Shown piece after piece: positions 6,995 to 15,856 of a DNA stretch of 64,000 nucleotides (position 1 is its first letter; every line of letters starts with the position of its first letter). Below the pieces are notes generated by a model, which saw only the letters and a program-made list of their open reading frames with translations, did no database searches and was not told the DNA's origin. Position numbers and translations under genes: made by a program. The DNA comes from Pseudomonas sp. (GTDB taxonomy: Bacteria; Pseudomonadota; Gammaproteobacteria; Pseudomonadales; Pseudomonadaceae). The stretch covers positions 1,292,284-1,356,283 of the forward strand of contig NZ_PEKX01000007.1 in the NCBI RefSeq assembly GCF_002796985.1. Direction: 5' to 3'.

Positions 6995-8794
6995 ATGAGC
7001 AGGATTCTGATCGTCGATGAACAACCGGTGACCCGTCACGCGTTGCGGCTGATGATGGAGGCGGATCGGCATGAGGTGGTCGGCGAGGCGGACAACGGGC
7101 CTGACGCGTTGCATCAGGTGCGCGTGTGCAAGCCGGACCTGATGATCCTCGAGTTGTCGATTCCGCGCCTGGGCGGGCTGGAAGTCTTGCAGCGGCTGGT
7201 GGCACAAGAGTCGCCGGTGAAGGTGCTGGTGCTCACCTCGCAGGATTCCGAATACTTCGCCGGGCGCTGCCTGACTGCCGGCGCTGCGGGCTTCGTCAGC
7301 AAGCAGGAGAATCCACAGGCGGTGCGCGAGGCGGTGCGAGCCATCGCCCAGGGGCACAGTTATTTTCCGGCCCATGCACTGGGCAGTGTCAGCGCCGCGG
7401 AAGAGGCTGGTCAGGGGGAGTTGCTCAAGGGGCTGTCGGTTCGGGAGCTCAGTGTCCTGCAGCTATTGGCCCGCGGCCTGAGCAATATCGCCATCGCCGA
7501 TCAACTGGCGATCAGCGACAAGACGGTGAGTACCTACAAGGTGCGGCTGATGCAGAAGCTGCATGCCAAGTCGCTGGTGGAACTGATCGATATCGCCCGT
7601 CGCCATGGTTTGGTGGAGGGGGGCGCCCGCGAAGGGCTGGAGACCGCGGAGCATGAACTGGACGACGAGCAGCGCCGTGAACTGGGGCTGCTGCGCAACA
7701 TGCTCGAAGCGATTCCCTATCCGGTCAGTTTCCGGGGGATGGATGGCCGCATCCTGTACTGCAACGAATCGGCCCATCTTGCGTGGGGCAAGACAAGGGA
7801 GGAGATGATCGGTCATCTCCTGGCCGACCTGGGCATCTTCGCCAGCGATGACGAGGGGCGTTTTCTGGGGGAAAAGGTCCTGGCTGCTATCGCCAGTGGT
7901 ACCCCCATCGATTCGGATGTCGAGTTTCATTCGGCTCAGTATCAGCGCAGGGTCGTGCATTTCTGGGCGCGACCTTATCGGGATGCCCAGGACCGGCTGG
8001 TCGGGGCGATCACCGGTGCGATCGATGTCACGCATCGTGACGACCTGCTGCGAAACCTGCGCAGCACCAACGCCCGGATCGAGTCGGTCAGTCGTGGCAA
8101 GAGCCAATTCCTTTATGGCATGAGCGGTGAGTTGCAGGGGCCGTTGCAGAACATCATCGCGATGATCGGTCTTGCACTGAACCAGGAAGACCCCGAGCGC
8201 CGCCGCGAGCCTCTGCAGGTCGCGCATTCCATGGCGGGTAATCTGCTGGGCTTGCTGGAAGATATCTCGCTGCTCAATCGGGTGAAGACCGGCCGGCTGG
8301 CGCTGGTGCCGGAAGAGACGGACCTGCGTGCGCTGATCGAGCGCCAACTGGAACTGATACAGGCGACCGCGCAGGGCAAGGGCGTGGCGCTGGAGGTCGA
8401 TTTCATCCTGGCGCTCAACCCCCGTGTCTGGTGTGACGCGCCACGTTTGCGGCAGGTGGTGCACAACCTGTTGAGCAATGCCTTGAAGTTCACCGACCAG
8501 GGCTCGGTACGCGTGCGCTTACTGGCCAGAGGGACGGGACAGGGGATGGTCGAGGTGCAGATCGATATCGCCGACAGCGGCGTTGGCATGACCGAGCAGG
8601 AGCAGGACGAAGCCTTCGAGCCCTTTGCGCTGCCGCTGGATGCTGAGCGCATCCGCCATGGCGGCACAGGCCTGGGGCTGGCGCTCACGCGTGCATTGGT
8701 GGGGCTGATGGGCGGTTCCCTGGGGTTGAGCAGCCGTCTTGGCGCAGGGACCGAGTTCAGCGTCAGGCTGCTGCTGCCTGGCGTCGAGGCGTGA
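6995..8794 (+). CDS. Atypical fusion: receiver / LuxR-type HTH / PAS / histidine-kinase-like protein with degenerate phospho-sites
   Basis: The protein has 599 residues; the start is the ATG at 6995, preceded by GAGG. Order of parts: NarL-type receiver (~1-120), LuxR/NarL helix-turn-helix (~147-205, with ELSVLQLLARGLSNIAIADQ), a PAS domain (~235-350), an HisKA-like helical segment and an HATPase (~485-599) with the N box (LLSNALKFT), DSGVGM and GTGLGL intact. The usual phospho-acceptor Asp of the receiver is Glu53 (codon 7151, in ILELSIP), and the His of the kinase H box is Gly378 (MSGELQGPL, codon 8126). A DNA-binding output fused ahead of a kinase is itself uncommon. Phosphotransfer is probably lost or rerouted, and ATP binding may survive. 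Its target is unknown; it lies inside the purine module. Confidence 0.85.
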   Translation: MSRILIVDEQPVTRHALRLMMEADRHEVVGEADNGPDALHQVRVCKPDLMILELSIPRLGGLEVLQRLVAQESPVKVLVLTSQDSEYFAGRCLTAGAAGFVSKQENPQAVREAVRAIAQGHSYFPAHALGSVSAAEEAGQGELLKGLSVRELSVLQLLARGLSNIAIADQLAISDKTVSTYKVRLMQKLHAKSLVELIDIARRHGLVEGGAREGLETAEHELDDEQRRELGLLRNMLEAIPYPVSFRGMDGRILYCNESAHLAWGKTREEMIGHLLADLGIFASDDEGRFLGEKVLAAIASGTPIDSDVEFHSAQYQRRVVHFWARPYRDAQDRLVGAITGAIDVTHRDDLLRNLRSTNARIESVSRGKSQFLYGMSGELQGPLQNIIAMIGLALNQEDPERRREPLQVAHSMAGNLLGLLEDISLLNRVKTGRLALVPEETDLRALIERQLELIQATAQGKGVALEVDFILALNPRVWCDAPRLRQVVHNLLSNALKFTDQGSVRVRLLARGTGQGMVEVQIDIADSGVGMTEQEQDEAFEPFALPLDAERIRHGGTGLGLALTRALVGLMGGSLGLSSRLGAGTEFSVRLLLPGVEA

Positions 8795-8846
8795 AGTCAT
8801 GCGCTGGCGGTAAACCTGCCCCGGCGAGATCCTTCGACTGAACGCA

Positions 8847-8875
8847 AAAGGCCCCGGCATTCGCCGGGGCCTTTT
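8847..8875. terminator. Bidirectional terminator between the sensor fusion and azgA-like gene
   Basis: The stem AAAGGCCCCGGC/GCCGGGGCCTTT with an ATTC loop has A-rich and T-rich flanks on both sides, so it can end both convergent transcripts. Confidence 0.9.
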
Positions 8876-8895
8876 TCATCGTGCGCTGGAATGGC

Positions 8896-10242
8896 TCAGA
8901 GGAAGATGAACTTGGCCACGAAGATCGCGCACAGCGCATACAGGCTGATGGTCACGTCCTTGTGACGGCCGGTGAAGACCTTCATCGCTACGTAGGTCAC
9001 GAAGCCCATGGCGATGCCGTCGGCGACCGAGAAGGTCAGCGGCATCATGATCACGGTGACGATGGCCGGGATGGTCTCGGTGTGCTCGTTCCAGTCGATG
9101 TGGGCCATGCCGCCCATCATCAGCATGGCGACGTAGATCAGCGCGCCGGCGGTGGCGTAGGCGGGGATCATGCCGGCCAGCGGAGCGAAGAACATCGCGG
9201 CGACGAACAGCACGCCCACCACCACGGCGGTCAGGCCGGTACGGCCACCCGCGGCAACACCCGCAGCGCTTTCCACGTAGCTGGTCACCGGCGGTACGCC
9301 GAGCACGGCACCGAAGGCGCTGGAGGTGCTGTCGGCCTTCATCGCTTTCGACAGATTCTCGATGCGGCCGTCTTCACGCACCAGGTGCGCGCGCTGGGCG
9401 ACGCCCATCAGGGTGCCGGCGGTGTCGAACATGTGCACGAAGAGGAAGGCCAGGATCACGCTGATCATGGTCACGTTGAACGCGCCGCTGATGTCCATGG
9501 CCATGAAGGTCGGCGCCAGGCTCGGTGGCATGGAGAACACGCCGCCGAACTGGACGATGCCCAGGGCGATGCCGGCCACGGTGACGGTGAGGATGCTGAT
9601 CAGAATGCCGCCGAACACGCGGCGGTATTCCAGTACCGCGATCATCAGGAAGCAGATCGCCGCCAGCAGCGGGCCGGGGCTGGTCAGGTCACCCAGGTGC
9701 ACCAGGGTGGCCGGGCTGGCGACCACGATGCCGGCAGTCTTCAGGCCGATCAGCCCGAGGAACAGGCCGACGCCGGCGCCCATGGCGAAGCGCAGGCTCA
9801 CCGGAATGCTGTTGAGCAACCATTCACGAATGCGCGAGAAGGTCAGGATCATGAAGGCGATGCCGGAGATGAACACCGCGCCCAGCGCGATCTCCCAGCT
9901 GTAGTTCATGGTCTTGACCACGGTGTAGGTGAAGAAGGCGTTGAGGCCCATGCCCGGGGCCAGGCCTACTGGCCAGTTGGCGTACAGGCCCATCAGGAAG
10001 CAGCCCAGCGCCGCGGCAAGGCAAGTCGCGACGAAGGCGGCGCCGTGATCGATGCCGGCGTCGGCCATGATGTTGGGATTGACGAAGATGATGTACGCCA
10101 TGGTGATGAAGGTCGTGAGACCCGCGGCGAGTTCGGTCTTCACGGTGGTGCCGTGCTGGCTGAGCTTGAACAGGCGTTCGAGCAGGCCGGTAGCAGGCGG
10201 GCTGGTTGCAAAGGTTTGTTGTTCTTGTTTGGTGCTTTCCAC
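8896..10242 (-). CDS. AzgA-type purine (adenine/guanine/hypoxanthine) permease
   Basis: The 448-residue membrane protein belongs to the AzgA branch of the nucleobase transporters. Visible features are the first-helix region TELAAGLTTFITMAYIIFVNP, GLAPGMGLNAFF, and VLGVPPVTSYVESAAGVAAGGRTGL in the second half, all typical of guanine/hypoxanthine permeases. I choose the GTG at 10242 because GAGGAG lies seven bases upstream. The TTG at 10257 has no such site. The gene is divergent from the GntR-type regulator, with candidate operators in front of both. Confidence 0.9.
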   Translation of the reverse strand: MESTKQEQQTFATSPPATGLLERLFKLSQHGTTVKTELAAGLTTFITMAYIIFVNPNIMADAGIDHGAAFVATCLAAALGCFLMGLYANWPVGLAPGMGLNAFFTYTVVKTMNYSWEIALGAVFISGIAFMILTFSRIREWLLNSIPVSLRFAMGAGVGLFLGLIGLKTAGIVVASPATLVHLGDLTSPGPLLAAICFLMIAVLEYRRVFGGILISILTVTVAGIALGIVQFGGVFSMPPSLAPTFMAMDISGAFNVTMISVILAFLFVHMFDTAGTLMGVAQRAHLVREDGRIENLSKAMKADSTSSAFGAVLGVPPVTSYVESAAGVAAGGRTGLTAVVVGVLFVAAMFFAPLAGMIPAYATAGALIYVAMLMMGGMAHIDWNEHTETIPAIVTVIMMPLTFSVADGIAMGFVTYVAMKVFTGRHKDVTISLYALCAIFVAKFIFL

Positions 10243-10378
10243 AGCGGTACTCCTCAACGCTCTTGTTGTTGGTCCCTTGCCGTTGGCTGGTTCACCTGCG
10301 TCCCTTGCGCTAACGGAAAGAGTTGTGAGGGTGTGAATGTTGACCTTTGGGTCAGGAAGTCACGCCGCGATTATGCAG

Positions 10379-10388
10379 TTGTGTACAA
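10379..10388. promoter_or_regulatory. Candidate GntR operator TTGTGTACAA upstream of the AzgA-type permease
   Basis: A near-perfect palindrome (one base off TTGTATACAA), 137 bp upstream of the permease GTG. Together with the copy at 10539 it occupies the divergent 395-bp control region. Confidence 0.55.
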
Positions 10389-10538
10389 AAAGTTCAAATA
10401 ATGTTTGGTGACTTTCTGAAAGATTTTTACAAGCAAAGGCTCGGAATGGTCGCTGGCTGATCTTCTCCCTGTTTCCTCATCGTGCGGCTTTGGCGCGGAT
10501 GGGGAGTCATTCGTGACGGCTGCACGATGGTGGCCACT

Positions 10539-10548
10539 TTGTGTACAC
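10539..10548. promoter_or_regulatory. Candidate autoregulatory operator TTGTGTACAC upstream of the GntR-type gene
   Basis: This fifth, slightly degenerate copy of the TTGTRTACAM palindrome lies 90 bp upstream of the regulator ATG, as expected for autoregulation. Confidence 0.5.
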
Positions 10549-10637
10549 TGTGCCCCATGCCTGGCCCGCGGCCAGCTCTACCCCAGTCCCCACGGATTTC
10601 GCGCCGGTTCAACCCGGCTGAGCAGGGTTCGACTCCG

Positions 10638-11414
10638 ATGACCGACCAGTTGCAACAGATCAGGAAGCAGCCGCGCAATGGCAAGGCCCGCAGCGGCACT
10701 CAGGACGAGATCGTCTACGCGCACATTTTCGACGCCATCCTCGAGCAGCGCCTGGCGCCCGGCACCAAGCTGAGCGAAGAAGCCCTCGGCGAAATCTTCG
10801 GCGTCAGCCGCACCATCATCCGCCGTGCGCTGTCGCGCCTGGCCCACGAACAGGTCGTGCTGCTGCGCCCGAACCGTGGCGCCGTGGTCGCTAGCCCGAG
10901 CATCGATGAAGCCCGGCAGATCCTCTTCGCCCGCCGCACCGTCGAGCGCGCGATCACCGAGTTGGCCGTGGACAACGCCAGCGGCGACATCCTCGCCGAA
11001 CTGCGCGAGATGGTGAAACAGGAGCAATCCAGCTTCGCCCGTGGCGACCGTGGCGCCGGCATCCGCCTCTCCGGCGAATTCCACCTGAAACTCGCCGAGA
11101 TGGCGAAGAACGCGCCGCTGGTGGTTTTCCAGCGCAGCCTGGTGTCGCAGACCTCGCTGATCATCGCCCAGTATGAAAGCGGCGGTCGCTCGCACTGCTC
11201 CTTCGACGAGCACAACGAGATCCTCGACGCCATCGAGAAGGGCGACAAGGAAAAGGCCGTGACACTGATGATGCACCACATGGCGCACATCGACGACAAG
11301 CTGAACCTGGACGTGGACGGCGCCTCCGGCGACCTGCACGCAGTGTTCTCGCACCTGCTGGGCAGCAAGAAGAAGCCGCGCCGCAGCAAGGCTGACGCCG
11401 ACTCGGCAGCCTGA
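10638..11414 (+). CDS. GntR-family (FadR/FCD type) regulator, probable purine-catabolism repressor
   Basis: The protein has 258 residues. The winged helix is N-terminal (~25-90: AHIFDAILEQRLAPGTKLSEE, then GVSRTIIRRALSRLAHE). The C-terminal ~150 residues are an all-helical FCD ligand domain with the metal-binding pattern of the family (FHLKLAEMA, FDEHNEILDAIEKGD, HHMAHID). The ATG at 10638 is preferred over the longer frame at 10482, whose first 52 residues would overlap the operator. It has its own terminator. Regulation of the surrounding permease and ureide genes is inferred from five shared palindromes. Confidence 0.87.
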   Translation: MTDQLQQIRKQPRNGKARSGTQDEIVYAHIFDAILEQRLAPGTKLSEEALGEIFGVSRTIIRRALSRLAHEQVVLLRPNRGAVVASPSIDEARQILFARRTVERAITELAVDNASGDILAELREMVKQEQSSFARGDRGAGIRLSGEFHLKLAEMAKNAPLVVFQRSLVSQTSLIIAQYESGGRSHCSFDEHNEILDAIEKGDKEKAVTLMMHHMAHIDDKLNLDVDGASGDLHAVFSHLLGSKKKPRRSKADADSAA

Positions 11415-11426
11415 TCGCCGAGCCAG

Positions 11427-11455
11427 AAAAAAGCCCCGCCGATGCGGGGCTTTTT
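11427..11455 (+). terminator. Terminator of the GntR-type gene
   Basis: Stem AAAAAGCCCCGC/GCGGGGCTTTTT with a CGAT loop, 13 bases after the stop codon. Confidence 0.92.
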
Positions 11456-11478
11456 CGTTTCGGCACGGACAGATCTCC

Positions 11479-11571
11479 GTAGGAGCGAGCTTGCTCGCGA
11501 ACCTGATTCACGCCGATACCCAATGGTGCCGTGCGTTCGCGAGCAAAAACTGGGCGCCCCCTCGCTCCTAC
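11479..11571. repeat. REP pair (variant right half)
   Basis: The left unit at 11479-11502 is the canonical GTAGGAGCGAGCTTGCTCGC form. The right unit (11534-11571) is inverted and carries an internal insertion (GCAAAAACTGGGCGCCCCC) in place of GCAAG. The same variant recurs at 17395. The two pairs bracket the efflux/LysR/USP block. Confidence 0.85.
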
Positions 11572-13025
11572 AGGTTCTGCGCGGTTTCCTGGCCTTGCTG
11601 CCAGCCCCCGCCGAGGGACTTGTAGAGCAGCACCAGCGTGGTGGCCACGGCTTCGCGGCCCCGCACCTGCTGTTCTTCGGTAGCCAGCAATTCGCGCTGG
11701 GCACTGAGCACGTTGAGGAAGTCCACGGCGCCCGCCTTGTACTGCTCGCGGGCGTTGGCCAGTGCGGTGCGGCCATGCTCGGCAGCTGTATCGAGGCTCG
11801 TCAGGCGGCGCTGGTCGGCGGCGTAGTCGGTGAGCGCGTCGTCCACTTCCCGCCAGGCGTTGAGCACGGTGCGGCGGTAGGCGATGGCCGATTCCTGCTG
11901 CTGCGCTTCGCGCAGGGCGAGCATGCCCTTCAGGCGGCCTCCCTCGAAGATCGGCAGCGACAGGCTCGGGCCGATGCCGAAGGTGCGGCTGTTCCAGTCG
12001 CCGAAATTGGACAGCTGCAGCGCCTGGAAACCGAAGCTGCCGTTGAGGCTGATACGGGGGTAGAAGTCCGCCTTGGCCACGCCGATGCTGGCGGTGGCGG
12101 CGTGCAGCGCGGCTTCGGCGCGGCGGATGTCCGGGCGGCGCTGGGCCAGTTCCGAGGGCAGCCCGACTGGCACGCCACGCGGAGGCTGCGGTACGGGTTT
12201 GGCCTGGGCGAGTTCGGCCTGCAGCGCGCCGGGCGCTTCGCCGAGCAGGTAGCCCAGGGCGTTGATCAGCCGCGCCTGGCGCTTCTGGGTGTCGGGCAGG
12301 CGCGCTTCGATGCTGGCGACCTGGGTCAGCGCCTCGGCTACGTCCAGCTCGGTGGCGACGCCATCGGCGCGGCGCAGGCGGGTCAGCTCCAGGCTGCGCT
12401 GGGCGATCTCCAGATTGCCGCGAATGATGGCTTCCAGGTCCTGTTCGGCGCGCAGTTGCAGGTAATTGCGCGCGGTCTCGGCGAGCACCGAGACCAGCAC
12501 GTCGCGGCGGTTTTCCTCGGTGGCCTGGACATTGGCGTCGGCAACTTCCAGCTCGCGACGCACACGGCCCCAGAAGTCCAGCTCCCACGACAGGTCGAAG
12601 CCGCCGTCGAGTTGGTTGAAATTGTCCGTGCCGGCTTTGCCGGACGGGTCGCTCAGGCCCACTTCGCTGTTGCGCTTGCGCTGGTAGCCCAGGTCCGCGC
12701 CGACGTTGGGCACGGCATCGCCGCCCAGCGCCTGGCGGATCGCCCGGCTCTGCTGCAGGCGCGCGTCGGCTTCGCGCAGGTCGAGGTTGGCATCCGTCAC
12801 GCGGTGTTGCAGGTCGTTGAGCTGTGGGTCGCCCAGCAGCGTCCACCACTGCGCTTCCAGCGGCGCGTTGAGGGTCTGGCTCGGTGCGTTGCCGCGCCGG
12901 GCAGACCAGTCCACCGCGTCGGCATCGTCCGGACGCTGGAAGTCCGGGCCGACGCTGCAGGCGCCGAGTGCCAGCAGGGCGATGCTCCCTAGCACCAGGA
13001 GTGGGGGCGTGCGTGCCGCGATCAT
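11568..13025 (-). CDS. Outer-membrane efflux lipoprotein (NodT/OprM family)
   Basis: The 485-residue TolC-like channel would form the outer-membrane duct of the tripartite pump. It has a lipoprotein signal peptide with lipobox LALGAC (Cys ~23) followed by SVGPDFQRP, the usual NodT-family start, and two repeated outer-membrane-efflux domains rich in long Ala/Leu/Gln/Arg helices. The start overlaps the stop of the HlyD-like gene as ATGA. It is the third gene of an MFS-HlyD-NodT operon. The substrate cannot be read. Confidence 0.92.
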   Translation of the reverse strand: MIAARTPPLLVLGSIALLALGACSVGPDFQRPDDADAVDWSARRGNAPSQTLNAPLEAQWWTLLGDPQLNDLQHRVTDANLDLREADARLQQSRAIRQALGGDAVPNVGADLGYQRKRNSEVGLSDPSGKAGTDNFNQLDGGFDLSWELDFWGRVRRELEVADANVQATEENRRDVLVSVLAETARNYLQLRAEQDLEAIIRGNLEIAQRSLELTRLRRADGVATELDVAEALTQVASIEARLPDTQKRQARLINALGYLLGEAPGALQAELAQAKPVPQPPRGVPVGLPSELAQRRPDIRRAEAALHAATASIGVAKADFYPRISLNGSFGFQALQLSNFGDWNSRTFGIGPSLSLPIFEGGRLKGMLALREAQQQESAIAYRRTVLNAWREVDDALTDYAADQRRLTSLDTAAEHGRTALANAREQYKAGAVDFLNVLSAQRELLATEEQQVRGREAVATTLVLLYKSLGGGWQQGQETAQNL

Positions 13026-14116
13026 TGCACGGCCACCTTCTGTTCTTTTTCGACGTGCTTGTCGGCTTGCTTGCCGGTGTCGATGCGGGCGATCACCGAC
13101 ATGCCCACGCGCAGCCTGTCGCGCAGCGGCTGGTCGGCGTCGAGGACGATCTTCACCGGGATGCGCTGGACGATCTTGGTGAAGTTGCCGGTGGCGTTGT
13201 CCGGGGCGATGGGCGCGAAGCTCAGGCCGGTAGCCGGGGCGATGCTGTCGACATGACCGCGCAGCTTTTCGCCGGGGAAGGTGTCGATACTGATCTCCAC
13301 GGCCTGGCCGGGCTGTACGTCGGTCAGCTGGGTTTCCTGGAAGTTGCCGACCACGTAGGCGTTCTGCAGAGGCACTACCGCGAGCAGCGCATTGCCCGGC
13401 GTGGTGTAGGCGCCGACGCGCACGGCGCGGCGGCCGACCATGCCGTCGAAAGGTGCGCGAATCTCGGTGTATGACAGGTTCAATTGCGCCTGCTGCAGTT
13501 GTGCCTGACCACGCTTCAGCGCGCCGAGGGCCTCGGCCTGCTGGGCCAGCAGCACATCGAGCTGCTTGCGGGCGGCGAGGGCGGCGGCCTTGTTCTTGTC
13601 CAGCACGGCCTTCGCCGAGTCGACGCGCGAGCGTGCCTGCTGGGCGTTCTGCAGTGTGCCGGCGCCCTGGGTGGCAAGGTGCTGGTAGCGGTTCAGTTCC
13701 TGCGAGGCGAAGGTCAGCGCGGCCTGGTCGGCCTGCACCTGGGCGGCGCTCTGGGCGATTACCGCCTGCTGGCGTTCGAGGTCGGCGGCGACATGGTGAT
13801 GGCGCGCCTCGGCGGCCAGCACGTCCGCTTCGGCGGCATCCAGCGCGGCGCGATAGTCGCGGGCATCGATGCGCGCCAGGACTTGCCCGGCCTTCACCGG
13901 CTGGTTGTCTTCCACCAGCACTTGCTCGATGAAACCGGAGATTTTCGGCGCGACCAGGGTGAAGTCGGCATGGATGTAAGCGTCGTCGGTGCTCTGCTCG
14001 CGGCTGGGGCCCAGCAGGCGCAGCAGGAGGTAGACGACGAGGGCAAGCAGCAGCACGGCAACCAGGGCCAGACTGCCGCGACGGGAGCTCAGTTTCGGCA
14101 TGGGCAGACCTTTCAT
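13022..14116 (-). CDS. HlyD/EmrA-family periplasmic adaptor
   Basis: The 364-residue membrane-fusion protein links the inner-membrane MFS pump to the outer-membrane channel. It has one N-terminal transmembrane helix (~14-35), a biotinyl-lipoyl-like segment (STDDAYIHADFTLVAPKISG), a long coiled-coil hairpin (~90-210) and the second lipoyl half with LSYTEIRAPFDGMVGRR. The ATG at 14116 overlaps the MFS stop as ATGA. A second ATG at 14101 follows AAGG at good distance and may be the real start, five residues shorter. Confidence 0.93.
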   Translation of the reverse strand: MKGLPMPKLSSRRGSLALVAVLLLALVVYLLLRLLGPSREQSTDDAYIHADFTLVAPKISGFIEQVLVEDNQPVKAGQVLARIDARDYRAALDAAEADVLAAEARHHHVAADLERQQAVIAQSAAQVQADQAALTFASQELNRYQHLATQGAGTLQNAQQARSRVDSAKAVLDKNKAAALAARKQLDVLLAQQAEALGALKRGQAQLQQAQLNLSYTEIRAPFDGMVGRRAVRVGAYTTPGNALLAVVPLQNAYVVGNFQETQLTDVQPGQAVEISIDTFPGEKLRGHVDSIAPATGLSFAPIAPDNATGNFTKIVQRIPVKIVLDADQPLRDRLRVGMSVIARIDTGKQADKHVEKEQKVAVQ

Positions 14117-15693
14117 TGATTAGGAATGACAGGGCGCGGCGGGTAGACCCGCAGCGGCAGCAGGGGGATCAGGACGAGCAGGGCGGCGGCCAGCCAGGAC
14201 ATCGCCAGCAGCGTGTCGGAGGCGGCGAGCACGCCGGCCTGGCCCCGCACCTGGCCGGCCAGGCGACCGATGTTCTCGGCGCCGCCCAGCTGCTCCAGGC
14301 GCAGGCCAAGGGCTTGCGGGGCATTGCCCAGGTGATCGACCAGGCGATTGGAGTGGTAGTGCTCGCGCCAGGTCATCAGGATCGACACCACGGCGCTGCC
14401 GAGCACCGCCGAGAAACCGCGTACGCTGTTGAACCAGGCTGAGGCGAACGGCCCTTCGATGGGCGCGACGACACTGGTGGCGGACATCAGCAGCGGCACG
14501 ATGGCCATCGGCTGGCCGACAATCTGCAGCGCCAGCAGCCAGTAGAAGTTCTCCCGCGTCCATTCGCTGGTGAGCTGGCTCATGCCAAAGGCCGAGAGGC
14601 CGCACAGGCTGATGCCGATGGCCAGCACCCAGCGGCAATCCACCCGCGGGATGTTGCACAGCCCGGCCACCAGCGGCAGCGAAATCAACTGCGGCAGCGC
14701 CACCAGCAAGGCCATGGGCGCCGATTGCAGCGGGCGATAGCCGTGGGCCGAGGCGAGGTAGGAGGCCGGCACGCCGGCACAGGCGCCGAGCACCACCAGT
14801 ACGCCGGCCAGGGTGATCAGCGAGTGGGTGAAGTTGCGCCGCTTGAGGATGTCCAGACGGAAGAACGGCAACGGGTGCGTCCATTCGTTGACGAAGAACG
14901 CCACCAGCAGCCCGGCGCCGCCGACCACCAGCAGGATGATCAGGTCGGACTCGAACCAGTCCAGGCGCTCACCCTGCAGCAGGCCCATCACCAGCATCAG
15001 GATGCCCGGCAGGCCGAGGGCCAGGCCGAGGTAATCGAATTGGCGCAGGCGCTCCAGGCGCAGCGGGTCCTGCGGGATGCCCCAGGCGACGGCGGCCAGC
15101 GCCACCGCGCAGAGCGGGATGACCTGCCAGAACACCCACTGCCAGCCGACGAACTCGGTCCACAGCGCCGCCAGCGGCATGCCGAGGTTCGGCGCAAAGG
15201 TCGCGGTCAGCGCATAGGCGCCCAGGCCATAGAGCTTGATTCCCGGCGGCAGGAAGCGCAGCGCCACGGTCATCAGCATCGGCGGCATGCAGCCGCCGGC
15301 GAACCCCTGCAGCAGGCGCAGCAGGTACAACGTCTCGACATTCGGCGCGAAGGGGCAGAGCAACGCGAGCAGAGCGAAACAGGCGATGGCGCCGAGGGTG
15401 AAGCGGCGCAGCGAGACAGTGACCGAGAACCAGGGCGCGAAGGCCATGGCGGCGACCTGCGCCGCCGAGTACAGAGCGATCAGCCAGGTGCCTTCGTCGT
15501 GGCCGATGGACAGCGCGCCACGTACGTCGGTCATGGCCAGGTCGGTGACCTTCTCGTTGAGGCCGGCGCTGAGGGAGGCGATCAGTACGCCAAGCATGCC
15601 GACCACGATGCGCAGGCCGAATGGCTGGGCAACGGGTGCGGCAGGTTTCGCGGGTTGCGGGCTGGCGGCGGAAATCGGGGCGAGCGCGGTCAT
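14113..15693 (-). CDS. EmrB/QacA-type MFS drug transporter (DHA2, 14 TM)
   Basis: The 526-residue inner-membrane proton antiporter is the first gene of the tripartite efflux operon. About 14 hydrophobic segments are visible. The N-terminal half carries MFS motifs around YSAAQVAAMAFAPWFSV and LRLLQGFAGGCMPPML (motif C-like). The start is the ATG at 15693 after GGAGG; the longer frame from 15747 lacks a ribosome site. A LysR gene lies 163 bp upstream on the same strand. The substrate is unknown. Confidence 0.92.
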   Translation of the reverse strand: MTALAPISAASPQPAKPAAPVAQPFGLRIVVGMLGVLIASLSAGLNEKVTDLAMTDVRGALSIGHDEGTWLIALYSAAQVAAMAFAPWFSVTVSLRRFTLGAIACFALLALLCPFAPNVETLYLLRLLQGFAGGCMPPMLMTVALRFLPPGIKLYGLGAYALTATFAPNLGMPLAALWTEFVGWQWVFWQVIPLCAVALAAVAWGIPQDPLRLERLRQFDYLGLALGLPGILMLVMGLLQGERLDWFESDLIILLVVGGAGLLVAFFVNEWTHPLPFFRLDILKRRNFTHSLITLAGVLVVLGACAGVPASYLASAHGYRPLQSAPMALLVALPQLISLPLVAGLCNIPRVDCRWVLAIGISLCGLSAFGMSQLTSEWTRENFYWLLALQIVGQPMAIVPLLMSATSVVAPIEGPFASAWFNSVRGFSAVLGSAVVSILMTWREHYHSNRLVDHLGNAPQALGLRLEQLGGAENIGRLAGQVRGQAGVLAASDTLLAMSWLAAALLVLIPLLPLRVYPPRPVIPNQ

Positions 15694-15829
15694 GGCCGGC
15701 CTCCATGGGGATGGCCGATGCCGCCGCCCTTGGGCGGTGCTGTGCAAGGCATAGGAATCAACTCGGGTATTTGCGACCGAGTCTAGGGAAGGGTGATAGC
15801 TGTGGAAATTGAAATGATTGCAGCTAATT

Positions 15830-15846
15830 AGTGCGCGCAGCGCACT
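15830..15846. repeat. Small perfect hairpin AGTGCGC/GCGCACT past the LysR gene
   Basis: Two 7-bp arms with a 3-base loop lie 10 bases past the LysR stop, in front of the efflux operon. It could be a weak terminator for the LysR transcript or an operator of the efflux operon. No T-tract follows on either strand. Confidence 0.4.
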
Positions 15847-15856
15847 TTGTGCGCGT

